Positions 42,532 to 50,781 of a DNA stretch of 52,273 nt are shown piece after piece. Source of the stretch: Azonexus sp. (GTDB lineage: Bacteria; Pseudomonadota; Gammaproteobacteria; Burkholderiales; Rhodocyclaceae); contig JAITMS010000081.1 in assembly GCA_031277255.1 (NCBI GenBank), positions 1-52,273 of the forward strand. The letters are read 5' to 3'. Every line of letters starts with the position of its first letter. The first letter of the stretch is position 1. The position numbers were made by a program, and so were the translations under genes. Below the pieces are notes generated by a model. That model worked only from the letters and a program-made list of their open reading frames with translations. It was not told where the DNA came from and did no database searches.

Positions 42532-44094
42532 TCAGGCGGCAACGCGTTGAGAAAGGAGAAAGAGAGCCGCCATGCCAAGGCCATAGGCGCCGAACAGTCC
42601 GGCGGTTGCCAGCAGGAAGCGGCGCAGGCTCGATTTTTCCCTGAGTCGGCGGGCTTCGTTGGGCATCAGCGAGATGGTGCCGAGGAGCGGCAGATCGGTA
42701 GCGTCGCGCAGGGTTTTGCCGTCGAAAAAGACGGGACGCACCTGGCTGGCGATAAAGGCCGTTGCCAGACCCGCCGCCATCGCCAGCAGCAGGCCGAGCG
42801 GGAACAGCAACAGGCGGTTCGGCGCGACCGGCTTCTGTGAGGCGCGCGGCGGGTCGATGACGCGGAAATCGGCGACTGAACCGGCAGCGTCGAGATCGCC
42901 GGAAAGTTCAGCCGATTCGCGGCGGGCCACCAGTTGCTCGTAATTTTTCTTGTTGATGTCGTAATCGCGGTTCAATTGGGTAAATTCCGCTTCCAGTTGC
43001 GGTTGCGTCCGCATCAGTTCGACCAGCCGTTTGTAGCGGTCTTCATACTCCGAGACACGCGCCTGGAGCGAGGCGACATTGGCGTCGGCTTCAGCCAGGG
43101 AAACTTTCAGTTGCTGGTAGACCGGGTTGTTGCTGATCGCCGATCCCGGATTGGCGGCGGCGAATTGTTTGCGCGCCAGCAATGCCTGGCGTTTCTGTTC
43201 TTCGAGATCCTGGATCAGGCGGCGCGTACCGATGACATCGGGATGCTGCTCGGTATAGCGTTGCAGCAAGGTATCGAGATTGCGCCTGAGCGTATCAATG
43301 CGCCCGTCGATTTCCGGCATTGAAATCCCGGCGTCGACACCGGGATTTTCCGGCAGCAGCACCGGCTCTTCACCGACAATCTGGCGGCGCAGCGCATCGC
43401 GCGAATTTTGCGCCTCGCGCAGGGCCAGACGCGAGGTACTGAGCAGCCCCGTCAGTTCCGAAAGATGATCCATGCTGTTTTTGCCATCGGCGGTTTGCAG
43501 GTCGATGTTGCGCAGCTTGAATTCCTTGAGACGGTTTTCCGCTTCTACCAATTTGGCTTCGTAATTGCGGATCTGATCGACGATGAATTTGCGCGCCGAA
43601 TCCGAATCCTGACGCTTGTTGCCGAGGCTCGATTCGACAAAGATCGAAACCAGCTCCCGAACGACCTGTTCTGCCTTGGCCGGATTGGTGTTTTGGTAGG
43701 ACAGCGTATAGAGATTGTCGCGGCCAACGCTCTGGATTTTCAGCGTCTTGGTCAGGCTGTCGATCAGCGCCTCCTGATCCGCCTTGCTCTTGGCGTTGAG
43801 ATCGAGGTCGGCCATGCGGATCAGTTTTTCGATATTGGGTCGGCTGATGAGGGTGCGGCTCAACATCATCACCTGCTGCTCGACATTGGGCTGAACCGCG
43901 AGGCCTGACATCAGCGGTTTGAGGATCGACTGCGTATCGACGAAGATGCGGGCCGAGGCTTCATAGCGATCCGGTATGCGCAGGATGACGCCAGCGGCAA
44001 TGGCGCCGACGACCCACGCCGCCAGCATGGCGAGGCGGCGGTGTTTCCAGGATGCGCGGATAATCGTCAGAGCCTGGCGGAGAATTTCTTCCAT
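42532..44094 (-). CDS. XrtA system chain-length determinant (Wzz/PCP-like)
   Basis: This inner-membrane polysaccharide co-polymerase of 520 residues matches TIGR03007. A first membrane helix near 22-42 (AMLAAWVVGAIAAGVIL) is followed by the Wzz domain (YEASARIFVDTQSILKPLM) and long coiled-coil periplasmic arms. The conserved PPRASQKPVAPNRLLLFP leads into the second helix. An extra C-terminal hydrophobic segment (GLGMAALFLL) is seen. The start is MEEILRQALTIIR at 44094; the frame extends 15 codons further without need. It acts with the kinase and the export lipoprotein. Confidence 0.94.
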   Translation of the reverse strand: MEEILRQALTIIRASWKHRRLAMLAAWVVGAIAAGVILRIPDRYEASARIFVDTQSILKPLMSGLAVQPNVEQQVMMLSRTLISRPNIEKLIRMADLDLNAKSKADQEALIDSLTKTLKIQSVGRDNLYTLSYQNTNPAKAEQVVRELVSIFVESSLGNKRQDSDSARKFIVDQIRNYEAKLVEAENRLKEFKLRNIDLQTADGKNSMDHLSELTGLLSTSRLALREAQNSRDALRRQIVGEEPVLLPENPGVDAGISMPEIDGRIDTLRRNLDTLLQRYTEQHPDVIGTRRLIQDLEEQKRQALLARKQFAAANPGSAISNNPVYQQLKVSLAEADANVASLQARVSEYEDRYKRLVELMRTQPQLEAEFTQLNRDYDINKKNYEQLVARRESAELSGDLDAAGSVADFRVIDPPRASQKPVAPNRLLLFPLGLLLAMAAGLATAFIASQVRPVFFDGKTLRDATDLPLLGTISLMPNEARRLREKSSLRRFLLATAGLFGAYGLGMAALFLLSQRVAA

Positions 44095-44153
44095 GGGCAA
44101 TCCAAGCAGTTTGCCGCCCCAACAGGCGGGGCGGGACAATCATTGAGGGCCGG

Positions 44154-44780
44154 TCAGAACCAGCTCTGCGGGATGATCAGGACATCGCCCGGCTTCATTT
44201 CGACATTGGCCGAAACATCGCCATCCTTGACCAGGTCTTTGAGGCGAACGCTGTATTGGGCGTTGTCTTCGCCGGTGCGTAAAATGGTGGCGCGGTTGCC
44301 GTCGGCAAAATCGGTCATGCCGCCGACGGCGATCATCACGTCAAGCAGGGTCATTTTTTGCTTGTAGGCGAGAATCTGCGGCTTGGCCGCTTCGCCGATG
44401 ACGCGAATCTGCTCGCTGTAGGGGCCGACAAAATTGGTGACGATCACTGTGACGACCGGATCGCGGATAAATTTCGCCAATTCCTTCTCGATGTCGCGGG
44501 CGAGACTGGTCGAATCCTTGCCCATGGCGTCGAGATCATCAATCAGCGGAGCCGAGATTTTGCCATCCGGGCGGACGGGAACCGACATCGACAATTCCGG
44601 ATTGCGCCAGACGACGATATTGAGATTATCGCCCGGCCCGATCTTGTAACTGTACTCCGGCGAAGCGGCGGACTGTGGCGCCGGGGGCAGATCCGAAGCG
44701 CAGCCGGAAAAAAACGCCGCCGCCAAAACGGTTGCCAGCAGCATAAAGAAATTTTCAGGCATGGTGCGAAAGATCGTCAT
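44154..44780 (-). CDS. XrtA system polysaccharide export lipoprotein (Wza-like)
   Basis: This 208-residue outer-membrane lipoprotein matches TIGR03027. The lipobox FFSGC follows a hydrophobic signal near residues 11-25. The mature part has the Poly_export domain (YKIGPGDNLNIVVWRNPELS, PLIDDLDAMG) and an SLBB domain (VIGEAAKPQILAYKQKMTLLD). It forms the export channel. A strong GAGGGAGG ribosome binding site before ATG 44780 fixes the start. It is the first gene of the core operon, so the operon promoter should lie in the next 326 bases upstream. Confidence 0.95.
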   Translation of the reverse strand: MTIFRTMPENFFMLLATVLAAAFFSGCASDLPPAPQSAASPEYSYKIGPGDNLNIVVWRNPELSMSVPVRPDGKISAPLIDDLDAMGKDSTSLARDIEKELAKFIRDPVVTVIVTNFVGPYSEQIRVIGEAAKPQILAYKQKMTLLDVMIAVGGMTDFADGNRATILRTGEDNAQYSVRLKDLVKDGDVSANVEMKPGDVLIIPQSWF

Positions 44781-45106
44781 TAGAGCCTCCCTCGTAATAT
44801 GAGCAACTTATACGAAAACGGTCGCCATGATAACCGAGTAAAAAGCAGGAACAAACGGAGAATCGGCGGAAAAGCCGGATTTTTTCACATCTTTTGGGTA
44901 AAAAAAGCGAAAACCGGATGATTTTGTGGCAGCGGGATAATGGCGTGAAAACCAGATGTGCTCATGCGGGAAAATGTGCCGTTGCTCAGAGCCTTCTCCC
45001 GTTCGTCTGCAAAATCGAAGGACGGCGCGGGGGGTGTGAAGCGTCAGGGCAGGTTTACACCCTTGCTGGTTTAATCGCTGGGGAATGGGATTTCCCGCCG
45101 CTACCG
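44781..45106. other. Intergenic region upstream of the core XrtA operon
   Basis: No gene is seen in these 326 bases. On the minus strand a weak sigma-70 candidate, TTGTTC-N16-TATCAT, lies about 40-70 bases before the operon. A hairpin AATCGGC/GCCGgATT followed by T residues (44861-44885) is terminator-like on the plus strand, where no gene needs it. A GG/GC pair spaced by 11 rather than 10 near 44975 just misses the sigma-54 rule. The region is AT-richer than its neighbours and probably regulatory. Confidence 0.4.
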
Positions 45107-45958
45107 TCAGCGTTTGAGCTGCGCCCGCACGAACAGCAGCAGCAGTTGCTGGAGCGGATTGGCGTTGCCCCACGGGCGCCAGGTCAATGACAGCTTTTGC
45201 CGATAGGCGTCAAACTGCATACCCCACGGCGCAGCCCTGACTTTGCCGCGGCCAAGAAGAATCTTGAGCACTTCGACGCCGGTTACTCCGGCACACAGCT
45301 CGCAGGCCATGACCGTGGACGGGCCGCGCTGTTCGGCAAAATTGACGCGCTCGGGCACGGCGAGATAAGTCCGTTGCAAAACCCTGGGCGCCAGACCGGC
45401 GATGAAGCGGGCCAACTGTTCCTGCTGCGGCTGACCGGTAAAGCGGAAATAATCTTCAAAAGACATGCCGCCGGGAGCGAAGTAGAGAAAACCGACGCTC
45501 ATGCCGAGCGGGGCGGCGGTAACCGCCGGGATGCCGCGCCGGTAGCATTCGGCAAACAGCAACCGGCGAATATCGAGGGCGAAGAAATCAATGCTGTCGA
45601 CATAAATATCGGCCCCGTCGAGAAAATCACCGACATTGTCCGGGTTGATACCCTGCGGGAAAGCGCGAATGTCCGCTTGCGGATTGATGTCGAGCGCCAT
45701 CCTTGCAAGAACCTCGACCTTGGGTTGACCGAGGGTCGACATCATGGCTCCGGCCTGGCGGTTGAAATTGGGCAATTCAAAGCGGTCGAAGTCGGAAATA
45801 TTGAAGCGCCCGATGCCAAGGCGCGCAAGCGTTATCAGGTGCGCCCCGCCAACACCGCCGAGACCGGCAATCGCCACCCGCGCCTGACGCAGCCGCGCCT
45901 GTTCCTCCGGCGTCAGCCAGCCGATGTTTCGGGAAAAGGCGGTTTCGTGTTTGAACAT
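45107..45958 (-). CDS. ThiF/MoeB-type E1-like adenylyltransferase
   Basis: This stand-alone ThiF-fold protein of 283 residues has the nucleotide-binding VAIAGLGGVGGAHLITLARLG near residue 28 and ISDFDRFELPNFNRQAGA with the conserved Asn-Arg element. It also has YVDSIDFFALDIRR and CELCAGVTGVEVLKILLG. E1-like enzymes adenylate the C-terminus of a ubiquitin-like protein or a related carboxylate. No ThiS/MoaD partner is nearby. The C-terminal stretch is hydrophobic (ANPLQQLLLLFVRA). It lies between the PEP-CTERM gene and the core operon on the same strand, so a link to the exosortase system is possible but unproven. Confidence 0.85.
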   Translation of the reverse strand: MFKHETAFSRNIGWLTPEEQARLRQARVAIAGLGGVGGAHLITLARLGIGRFNISDFDRFELPNFNRQAGAMMSTLGQPKVEVLARMALDINPQADIRAFPQGINPDNVGDFLDGADIYVDSIDFFALDIRRLLFAECYRRGIPAVTAAPLGMSVGFLYFAPGGMSFEDYFRFTGQPQQEQLARFIAGLAPRVLQRTYLAVPERVNFAEQRGPSTVMACELCAGVTGVEVLKILLGRGKVRAAPWGMQFDAYRQKLSLTWRPWGNANPLQQLLLLFVRAQLKR

Positions 45959-46074
45959 GGGGTTTCAGCCATTTTCAGCCGGGGCTGTCATGGCGGGCAT
46001 GGCGAAAATGCGGAAAGCTCCGGCTGGATGGCTTCACCTTCAATCCCGTTCAGATCGGCATTGCCGGTTCCAGC

Positions 46075-46106
46075 AAAAAACACGGGGTCGCCCCCGCGAC
46101 CCCGTG
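46075..46106 (-). terminator. Strong terminator after the PEP-CTERM gene
   Basis: CACGGGGTCGC and GCGACCCCGTG form a perfect 11-base stem with a 4-base loop (46081-46106). On the minus strand the stem is followed by six T residues, the form of an intrinsic terminator. It separates the PEP-CTERM gene from the ThiF gene. Confidence 0.88.
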
Positions 46107-46151
46107 CTGTACTGTTGGCAAGATACGAGTCTTGCCAACCGACCCTTCCGA

Positions 46152-47033
46152 TTAAACCTTGTTGCGCCGGCGGGCAACGCCAGCCAGACCCAGCAAGCCG
46201 AGACCAAGCAAGGCGATGGAGGTTGGCTCAGGAACTTCCAGCCGGGCAGTGACGGAGCCATCGAGCGTGGCTTGGCGAGCTATTGTGCTGGGATCAAGCT
46301 TCAGTAGCTGGTCAGGTGTGGGGAATGGAGGATTTATGTTGGTATCGAGAACCAGTTTGGTTGGTGTGGTGCTGGCATCGACAAAATTGCCGTTCCCGTC
46401 ATCGACAAACAGAAATCCCGTTTCCGCATAGGTCACGTCAAAGTAGAGAAACAGGTTGTTGAGATTGGCTTCGGAACTGATCAGGTCACCGGTCAGCACC
46501 ACACGATCATTAGGGCCGCCGTCGGTAAAGATGAGATCAAAGGAGCCACCGGTATAGATGACGTTCCCGGCTGCGTCGATCTGACCGTTGAAATGGTACT
46601 CCACCAAGAGGCCCCAAGTTATTGAAAAGCCTTCGCCATCGTTGCTGGAAATCGGGAAAACCGGCGTCAACGGGCTGAGGGAGTTGATATTCGACTGACC
46701 ACTGTTTGGTGTTCCAAAGGTGATATCGGTGACGCCATCCATCGCCTTGCCACTGGCGCCAGGGATACCGGCAGCATTTAATTCGGAGGCGATGTTGGTG
46801 TCATAGAAAGTGCTGCCGAGAATTGAGCCACCCGACCCCGACACGTCATAAATCGTGGTTGACAGCATCTGGTTGTAACCGAATTCATTGAAAAGCCCGG
46901 TATTAGTGTTGCTGTCAACATTAAGAACGTCGTAGCTGGCGCCGCCAACATTGATGTACATGTTGTTGGCGCTCGCCGCCGCCGCAGTTAGGAAACCAGC
47001 GATGAGAAGCACTTTTTTAATGAGGGTTTTCAC
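46152..47033 (-). CDS. PEP-CTERM sorting-domain protein
   Basis: This exported protein of 293 residues is a predicted exosortase A substrate. The start is GTG at 47033. A signal peptide ([20 protein letters not shown]) ends near residue 22. The middle is a Gly/Asn/Asp-rich beta-type domain that I do not recognise (for example [31 protein letters not shown]). Residues 267-293 are the sorting signal: VPEPTS, a hydrophobic helix, then ARRRNKV. XrtA should cleave at the PEP motif and pass the protein to the cell surface or matrix. A sigma-54 promoter precedes it and a strong terminator follows, so it is a single-gene unit. Confidence 0.95.
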   Translation of the reverse strand: MKTLIKKVLLIAGFLTAAAASANNMYINVGGASYDVLNVDSNTNTGLFNEFGYNQMLSTTIYDVSGSGGSILGSTFYDTNIASELNAAGIPGASGKAMDGVTDITFGTPNSGQSNINSLSPLTPVFPISSNDGEGFSITWGLLVEYHFNGQIDAAGNVIYTGGSFDLIFTDGGPNDRVVLTGDLISSEANLNNLFLYFDVTYAETGFLFVDDGNGNFVDASTTPTKLVLDTNINPPFPTPDQLLKLDPSTIARQATLDGSVTARLEVPEPTSIALLGLGLLGLAGVARRRNKV

Positions 47034-47075
47034 GATGGAGATCTCGAAGAGGGATACAATGGCGTCAGATACAAA

Positions 47076-47090
47076 GCATCATTTATGCCA
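47076..47090 (-). promoter_or_regulatory. Sigma-54 promoter of the PEP-CTERM gene
   Basis: On the minus strand TGGCATAAATGATGC runs from 47090 to 47076. It has GG at -24 and GC at -12 separated by exactly 10 bases, and TGGCA matches the consensus. Initiation would be near 47064, about 30 bases before the GTG start. Control of PEP-CTERM genes by RpoN with the PrsK/PrsR system is known in related bacteria; those regulators are not in this window. Confidence 0.7.
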
Positions 47091-47210
47091 CAATTTTATT
47101 TTTCATTAAAAACAATAGCCTGTGCCATTGTTTTTGTAACAGGCATGCCTTTCTTGGCCTAAATGTAAAATTTTTCGACACTCGATGCGACCAGTGCCCG
47201 CTTTGCCTGC

Positions 47211-47243
47211 CGTCATGGCGAGCCGAAAGCGAGGAAATCCCGT
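47211..47243. repeat. Dispersed GTCAT..GCGAG-type element
   Basis: The stretch GTCATGGCGAGCCGAAAGCG followed by AGGAAATCCCG resembles a palindromic intergenic repeat common in many bacterial genomes, usually read as GTCATTGCGAGC with CAATCC. Only one copy was noticed here. The identification is from memory of the family. Confidence 0.45.
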
Positions 47244-47452
47244 GGCGTCTTTCCGGATTTTCGCCGAGTGATGCCCCTTGTGGCAAGACGGCACACGATC
47301 ATACGCTGACGGTTCACGCTAACCGTGTGCCGGGGCTGGTCGGCGGGCGCTGTCAGCTTGAAGGCGTGAATTGGCGTAGCAAAACGATATGTTTGAAAAA
47401 AATAATAAATATGCTAAGGTGTGAAAAATGCATTTTACGTGGGGGTGACACG

Positions 47453-49486
47453 ATGTTCTCTTTTTTTCAACGTCTTCCGCTGGCCCGGCAGGTTCTGCTC
47501 GGGGTTTTTGTCGTTTGCTTTGGCGCGGGCGTCATTTCGGCCATTGCCTTGTCGTATATCTCGCGGCAGACGGCGTTTGCTGAAAGCCGCAATACGCTGG
47601 CAACCCAGGTCGAGTTGATGGCCAAGGCGCTGGATTATGCCGAGGAAACCCTGCGCGCCGAAACGCTGGCGACGCTGGAAAAATTTGACAAGGCCCTGCC
47701 TGAAGCCCGGCTGACCGGCAAGGAGATTACGGTCGGTGGCGTGACGCTGCCCGAAATCACGTTCGGCGACCAGATCTCGGCCTTCAGCAATCAGGCTTAC
47801 CTGCTGGCCTACAAAAAGGACAATCCGCTGGTTGATGTCGCTTTTCTCGTCCAGAGCAATGGCCGGCTCTATCGCTCGACGACGCTTTTGAAGGACGCCA
47901 GCGGCCACTACCGGGACGGTTCGGAAGTGACCGACGCCTATACGAAACCCGTGCTCGAAGGCGAGGTCTATGTCGGCACGGTGCAACGCGCGGGCAAGGT
48001 CTTCATGCTGGCGATCAAGCCGTTCAAGGATGGGCAGGGCCGGATTATCGGCGCCATCAACATGCGGGTCGATCTGACCGACAATATCAAGCTCCTGAGC
48101 GGCAAACTGGGTTCTCTGGTCATTGGCCGGTCGGGTTATCCGTTCATCCTGGCGCCGCCTTCCGGCGACGACAAGGAGCCGCGCATCATCATGCACCCAA
48201 GCTTGCAGGGCAAGGAATTCAAGGCCATTGACCGGCTCGCGCAGGATGTTTTCAAGCGCATCCTCGAACAAAAAAATGGCTTTCTCAACTATTCCGCCGC
48301 CGATGCCGACGGCAAGCAGGCGGCGAAAGTAGCGTCTTTTGCTGAAATTCCCAAGCTCAACTGGGTTGTCGTCGCCTCGGCGGTGGAAGGGGAGATCATC
48401 GCCCCTTATGACCGCCTCCTTTATCTCATGCTGCTCGGTCTGGGCGTCACGATGGTGCTTCTCGTCATCTGCCTGATTGTCCTGATCCGCCTGCAACTCA
48501 GTCCCCTGAAGCGCATTGCCGAGGGGCTGGAGGCGATGGGCCAGGGCAACCTGACCCACGAGATTGACGTTCTCGCCAATTCGCAGAACGAGATCGACCG
48601 GCTGGGCGAGCGCGTCAACGCCACCCGCAACGCGGTCAAGACCTTGGTTCACTCGATCAGCGAAACGGCAACGCAACTGACCCGCTCGGCGGATAGCGTC
48701 GTCCATTCGATGGGTGAATTGTCGATCGGCGTCGAGGGACTGGCGGAGGCTTCGCGCGCGACGGGCGTCACCATCGCCAATTTGCAAACCTCGATCGGCA
48801 ATATTTCGCACGACACTGGCGCGGCCAATGAGCGTGTTGGCGAAGCCGTGGGCCGGGTCGAGCACGGCAAGGAGGTGGTTCATAACGCCCTGGCTTCGAT
48901 CAGAACCATCGAAGCGCGGGTGCAGTCTTCGCTGCTTGACGTTGAAACCTTGAATGAACATTCGCTCAAAATCGAAAAAGTGGTCGACACCATCAGCCAG
49001 ATTGCCGGGCAAACCAATCTTCTGGCGCTCAATGCGGCCATTGAGGCGGCGCGGGCGGGCGAGGTCGGGCGCGGTTTTGCCGTGGTCGCCGACGAAGTGC
49101 GCAAGCTGGCCGAACAGTCGGCGCACTCGGCCCGCGAAATCGGCGAAATTCTGGGCTTTATCACTTCCGGCGTTTCCGCCGTCCGCGCCTCGATCGACGG
49201 CGTCGTCGACGAAACCAATCAAGGCGCCGAATCATCCAGCGCCGCCGAAAGCGCCCTCAATGACATCGAGCGCCTGACCCGCGAAATCGCCGAGGCGATT
49301 GATTCCGTCGCCGACGCGGCGCGGAAGCAGTTGCCCTCGCTGGAGACGATGGACGATCAGATCCATGCCTCGGCCCAGACCACGGAGGAAACGGATGTCG
49401 TGACGAAGAATGTGTCCGAGAACGCCGACAACCTGAAGAACCAAGCCGAAAAACTGACCCGCCAAATCAGTCACTTCAAGGTTTGA
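47453..49486 (+). CDS. Methyl-accepting chemotaxis protein with periplasmic sensor
   Basis: This transmembrane chemoreceptor has 677 residues from ATG 47453 ([17 protein letters not shown]), preceded by GGGGGTGA. TM1 is near 13-33. The periplasmic part to about 320 has a Cache-like look ([71 protein letters not shown]). TM2 is followed by a HAMP domain ([20 protein letters not shown]). The signalling tip is [20 protein letters not shown] followed by [13 protein letters not shown]. No C-terminal NWETF-type tether for CheR/CheB is seen. The ligand is unknown. The longer open frame from 47327 lacks support. Confidence 0.93.
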   Translation: MFSFFQRLPLARQVLLGVFVVCFGAGVISAIALSYISRQTAFAESRNTLATQVELMAKALDYAEETLRAETLATLEKFDKALPEARLTGKEITVGGVTLPEITFGDQISAFSNQAYLLAYKKDNPLVDVAFLVQSNGRLYRSTTLLKDASGHYRDGSEVTDAYTKPVLEGEVYVGTVQRAGKVFMLAIKPFKDGQGRIIGAINMRVDLTDNIKLLSGKLGSLVIGRSGYPFILAPPSGDDKEPRIIMHPSLQGKEFKAIDRLAQDVFKRILEQKNGFLNYSAADADGKQAAKVASFAEIPKLNWVVVASAVEGEIIAPYDRLLYLMLLGLGVTMVLLVICLIVLIRLQLSPLKRIAEGLEAMGQGNLTHEIDVLANSQNEIDRLGERVNATRNAVKTLVHSISETATQLTRSADSVVHSMGELSIGVEGLAEASRATGVTIANLQTSIGNISHDTGAANERVGEAVGRVEHGKEVVHNALASIRTIEARVQSSLLDVETLNEHSLKIEKVVDTISQIAGQTNLLALNAAIEAARAGEVGRGFAVVADEVRKLAEQSAHSAREIGEILGFITSGVSAVRASIDGVVDETNQGAESSSAAESALNDIERLTREIAEAIDSVADAARKQLPSLETMDDQIHASAQTTEETDVVTKNVSENADNLKNQAEKLTRQISHFKV

Positions 49487-49552
49487 TGCGGGCGGTTTGC
49501 TTCTGATTCCGGCGCGCTTTCCCGATGGCGCGTTATCGACTACGCTCTCGCC

Positions 49553-50776
49553 ATGCTCAAACTGTCTTTCGCGCTGGCGCTGAGAAACATCATCCGCAAT
49601 GGCCGACGCTCGCTGATGGCGGTGCTGGCGATTGGTTTTGGCATTACCTCGCTGTTGCTGGCGGCTGGCTTTATCGAGTGGAACCTGCGTTATGGCCGGG
49701 AATCGACCATTCATTCGCAGTTGGGGCATATCCGGCTGTTCAAGCCGGGTTATCTGGAAAGCGGGCAGGCCGATCCGTTTGCCTTTCTTTTTCCCTTGCC
49801 GCCGGAACAGCTTGCGCGGGTGACGTCGGGCCTGCCGGTGCGCACCGTGGCGCCGCGTCTTTTTTTCAGCGGTCTGGCGAGCCATGAGGAGGCGACCCTT
49901 TCCTTCATCGGCGAAGGGGTCGATCCTGATCTGGAAGGCGATCTCAGCCGCTCGATCACCATCGTTGCCGGTCAGGCGATGGATCGCGGCGACCCCAAGG
50001 GGATTCTGCTCGGTCAGGGGCTGGCGGCGAATCTTGGGGTGAAACCCGGCGACATGATCGTGCTCGTCGCCAATACGGCGGGCGGCCGCATCAATGCCGT
50101 CGAGGGCACGGTGCGCGGGCTGTTCGCAACCATTACCAAGGCTTATGACGATTCCGCCCTGCGCGTGCCGATTGGCGTTGCGTGGCAGTTGCTGCGCGTC
50201 GATGGCGCGCATTCCTACGCCGTGCTGCTCGACCGGACGGAAGAAACCGATGCCGTGCTGGCGACGCTGACGGCGCGGTTTCGCGGCCAGCCGATCGAGT
50301 TCGTACCGTGGTACCGGCTGGCCGATTTCTATAACAAGACGGCTGAACTGTTCGGCAGACAGGTGGGCGTGGTGCGGCTGATCATTGCCGTCATCATTTT
50401 GCTCAGTATCGCCAATTCGCTGATGATGAGCGTCCTTGAGCGTACCGGCGAGATCGGCATGATGATGGCGGTGGGGACGCGGCGCAGCCAGATTCTGAGT
50501 CTTTTTTTGTCGGAAGGCGTCTTGCTCGGCCTGTTTGGCGGTGTCCTCGGCCTCTTGGCCGGCTGGCTGGCGGCGCTCGTCATTTCGGCCATCGGCATCC
50601 CGATGCCAGCGCCGCCGGGCATGGCTTTCGGCTATACCGCCGAAATTCTGCTGACCTGGCCGATAGCCGCGCAGGGCTTTGTCCTGGCCATCGTCACCAC
50701 GCTCCTGGCGGGCATCTATCCGGCCTGGAAGGCGTCGCGCAAGGTCATTGTCGACGCGCTCCGCCACAATCGCTGA
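49553..50776 (+). CDS. ABC transporter permease, FtsX/MacB-LolE type (first)
   Basis: This inner-membrane permease of 407 residues has the four-helix FtsX topology. One N-terminal helix (SLMAVLAIGFGITSLLLAAG) leads to a large periplasmic MacB-like domain (residues about 45-270), then three helices (LIIAVIILLSIANSLMMSVL; LFLSEGVLLGLFGGVLGLLA; FVLAIVTTLLAGIYPAW). The motif ERTGEIGMMMAVGTRR is the cytoplasmic coupling loop. It is paralogous to the next gene. The family exports lipoproteins, peptides or drugs, or lifts lipoproteins from the membrane. No ATPase subunit is encoded in the window. Confidence 0.92.
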   Translation: MLKLSFALALRNIIRNGRRSLMAVLAIGFGITSLLLAAGFIEWNLRYGRESTIHSQLGHIRLFKPGYLESGQADPFAFLFPLPPEQLARVTSGLPVRTVAPRLFFSGLASHEEATLSFIGEGVDPDLEGDLSRSITIVAGQAMDRGDPKGILLGQGLAANLGVKPGDMIVLVANTAGGRINAVEGTVRGLFATITKAYDDSALRVPIGVAWQLLRVDGAHSYAVLLDRTEETDAVLATLTARFRGQPIEFVPWYRLADFYNKTAELFGRQVGVVRLIIAVIILLSIANSLMMSVLERTGEIGMMMAVGTRRSQILSLFLSEGVLLGLFGGVLGLLAGWLAALVISAIGIPMPAPPGMAFGYTAEILLTWPIAAQGFVLAIVTTLLAGIYPAWKASRKVIVDALRHNR

Positions 50777-50781
50777 AGATC

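Larger units (their letters stand above)
47034..47452. other. Divergent intergenic region, PEP-CTERM gene / chemoreceptor
   Basis: These 419 bases hold no gene. Besides the sigma-54 site (47076-47090), they contain a copy of a dispersed GTCAT-GCGAG type element (47211-47243). They also hold two mutually exclusive hairpins: GGCACACG/CGTGTGCC (47290-47297 with 47324-47331) and ACGGTT/AACCGT (47309-47314 with 47321-47326). Near the chemoreceptor start the sequence is AT-rich, and GGGGGTGA is its ribosome binding site. Confidence 0.55.

Noticed and set aside
44960-44985. Sigma-54-like GGCACATTTTCCCGC upstream of the core operon
   Set aside because: The spacing between GG and GC is 11 rather than 10 bases, and the -12 part does not match TTGC.
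47435-49222. 595-codon minus-strand frame opposite the chemoreceptor
   Set aside because: It is a GC shadow of the chemoreceptor gene; the plus-strand product has clear HAMP and signalling-tip motifs.
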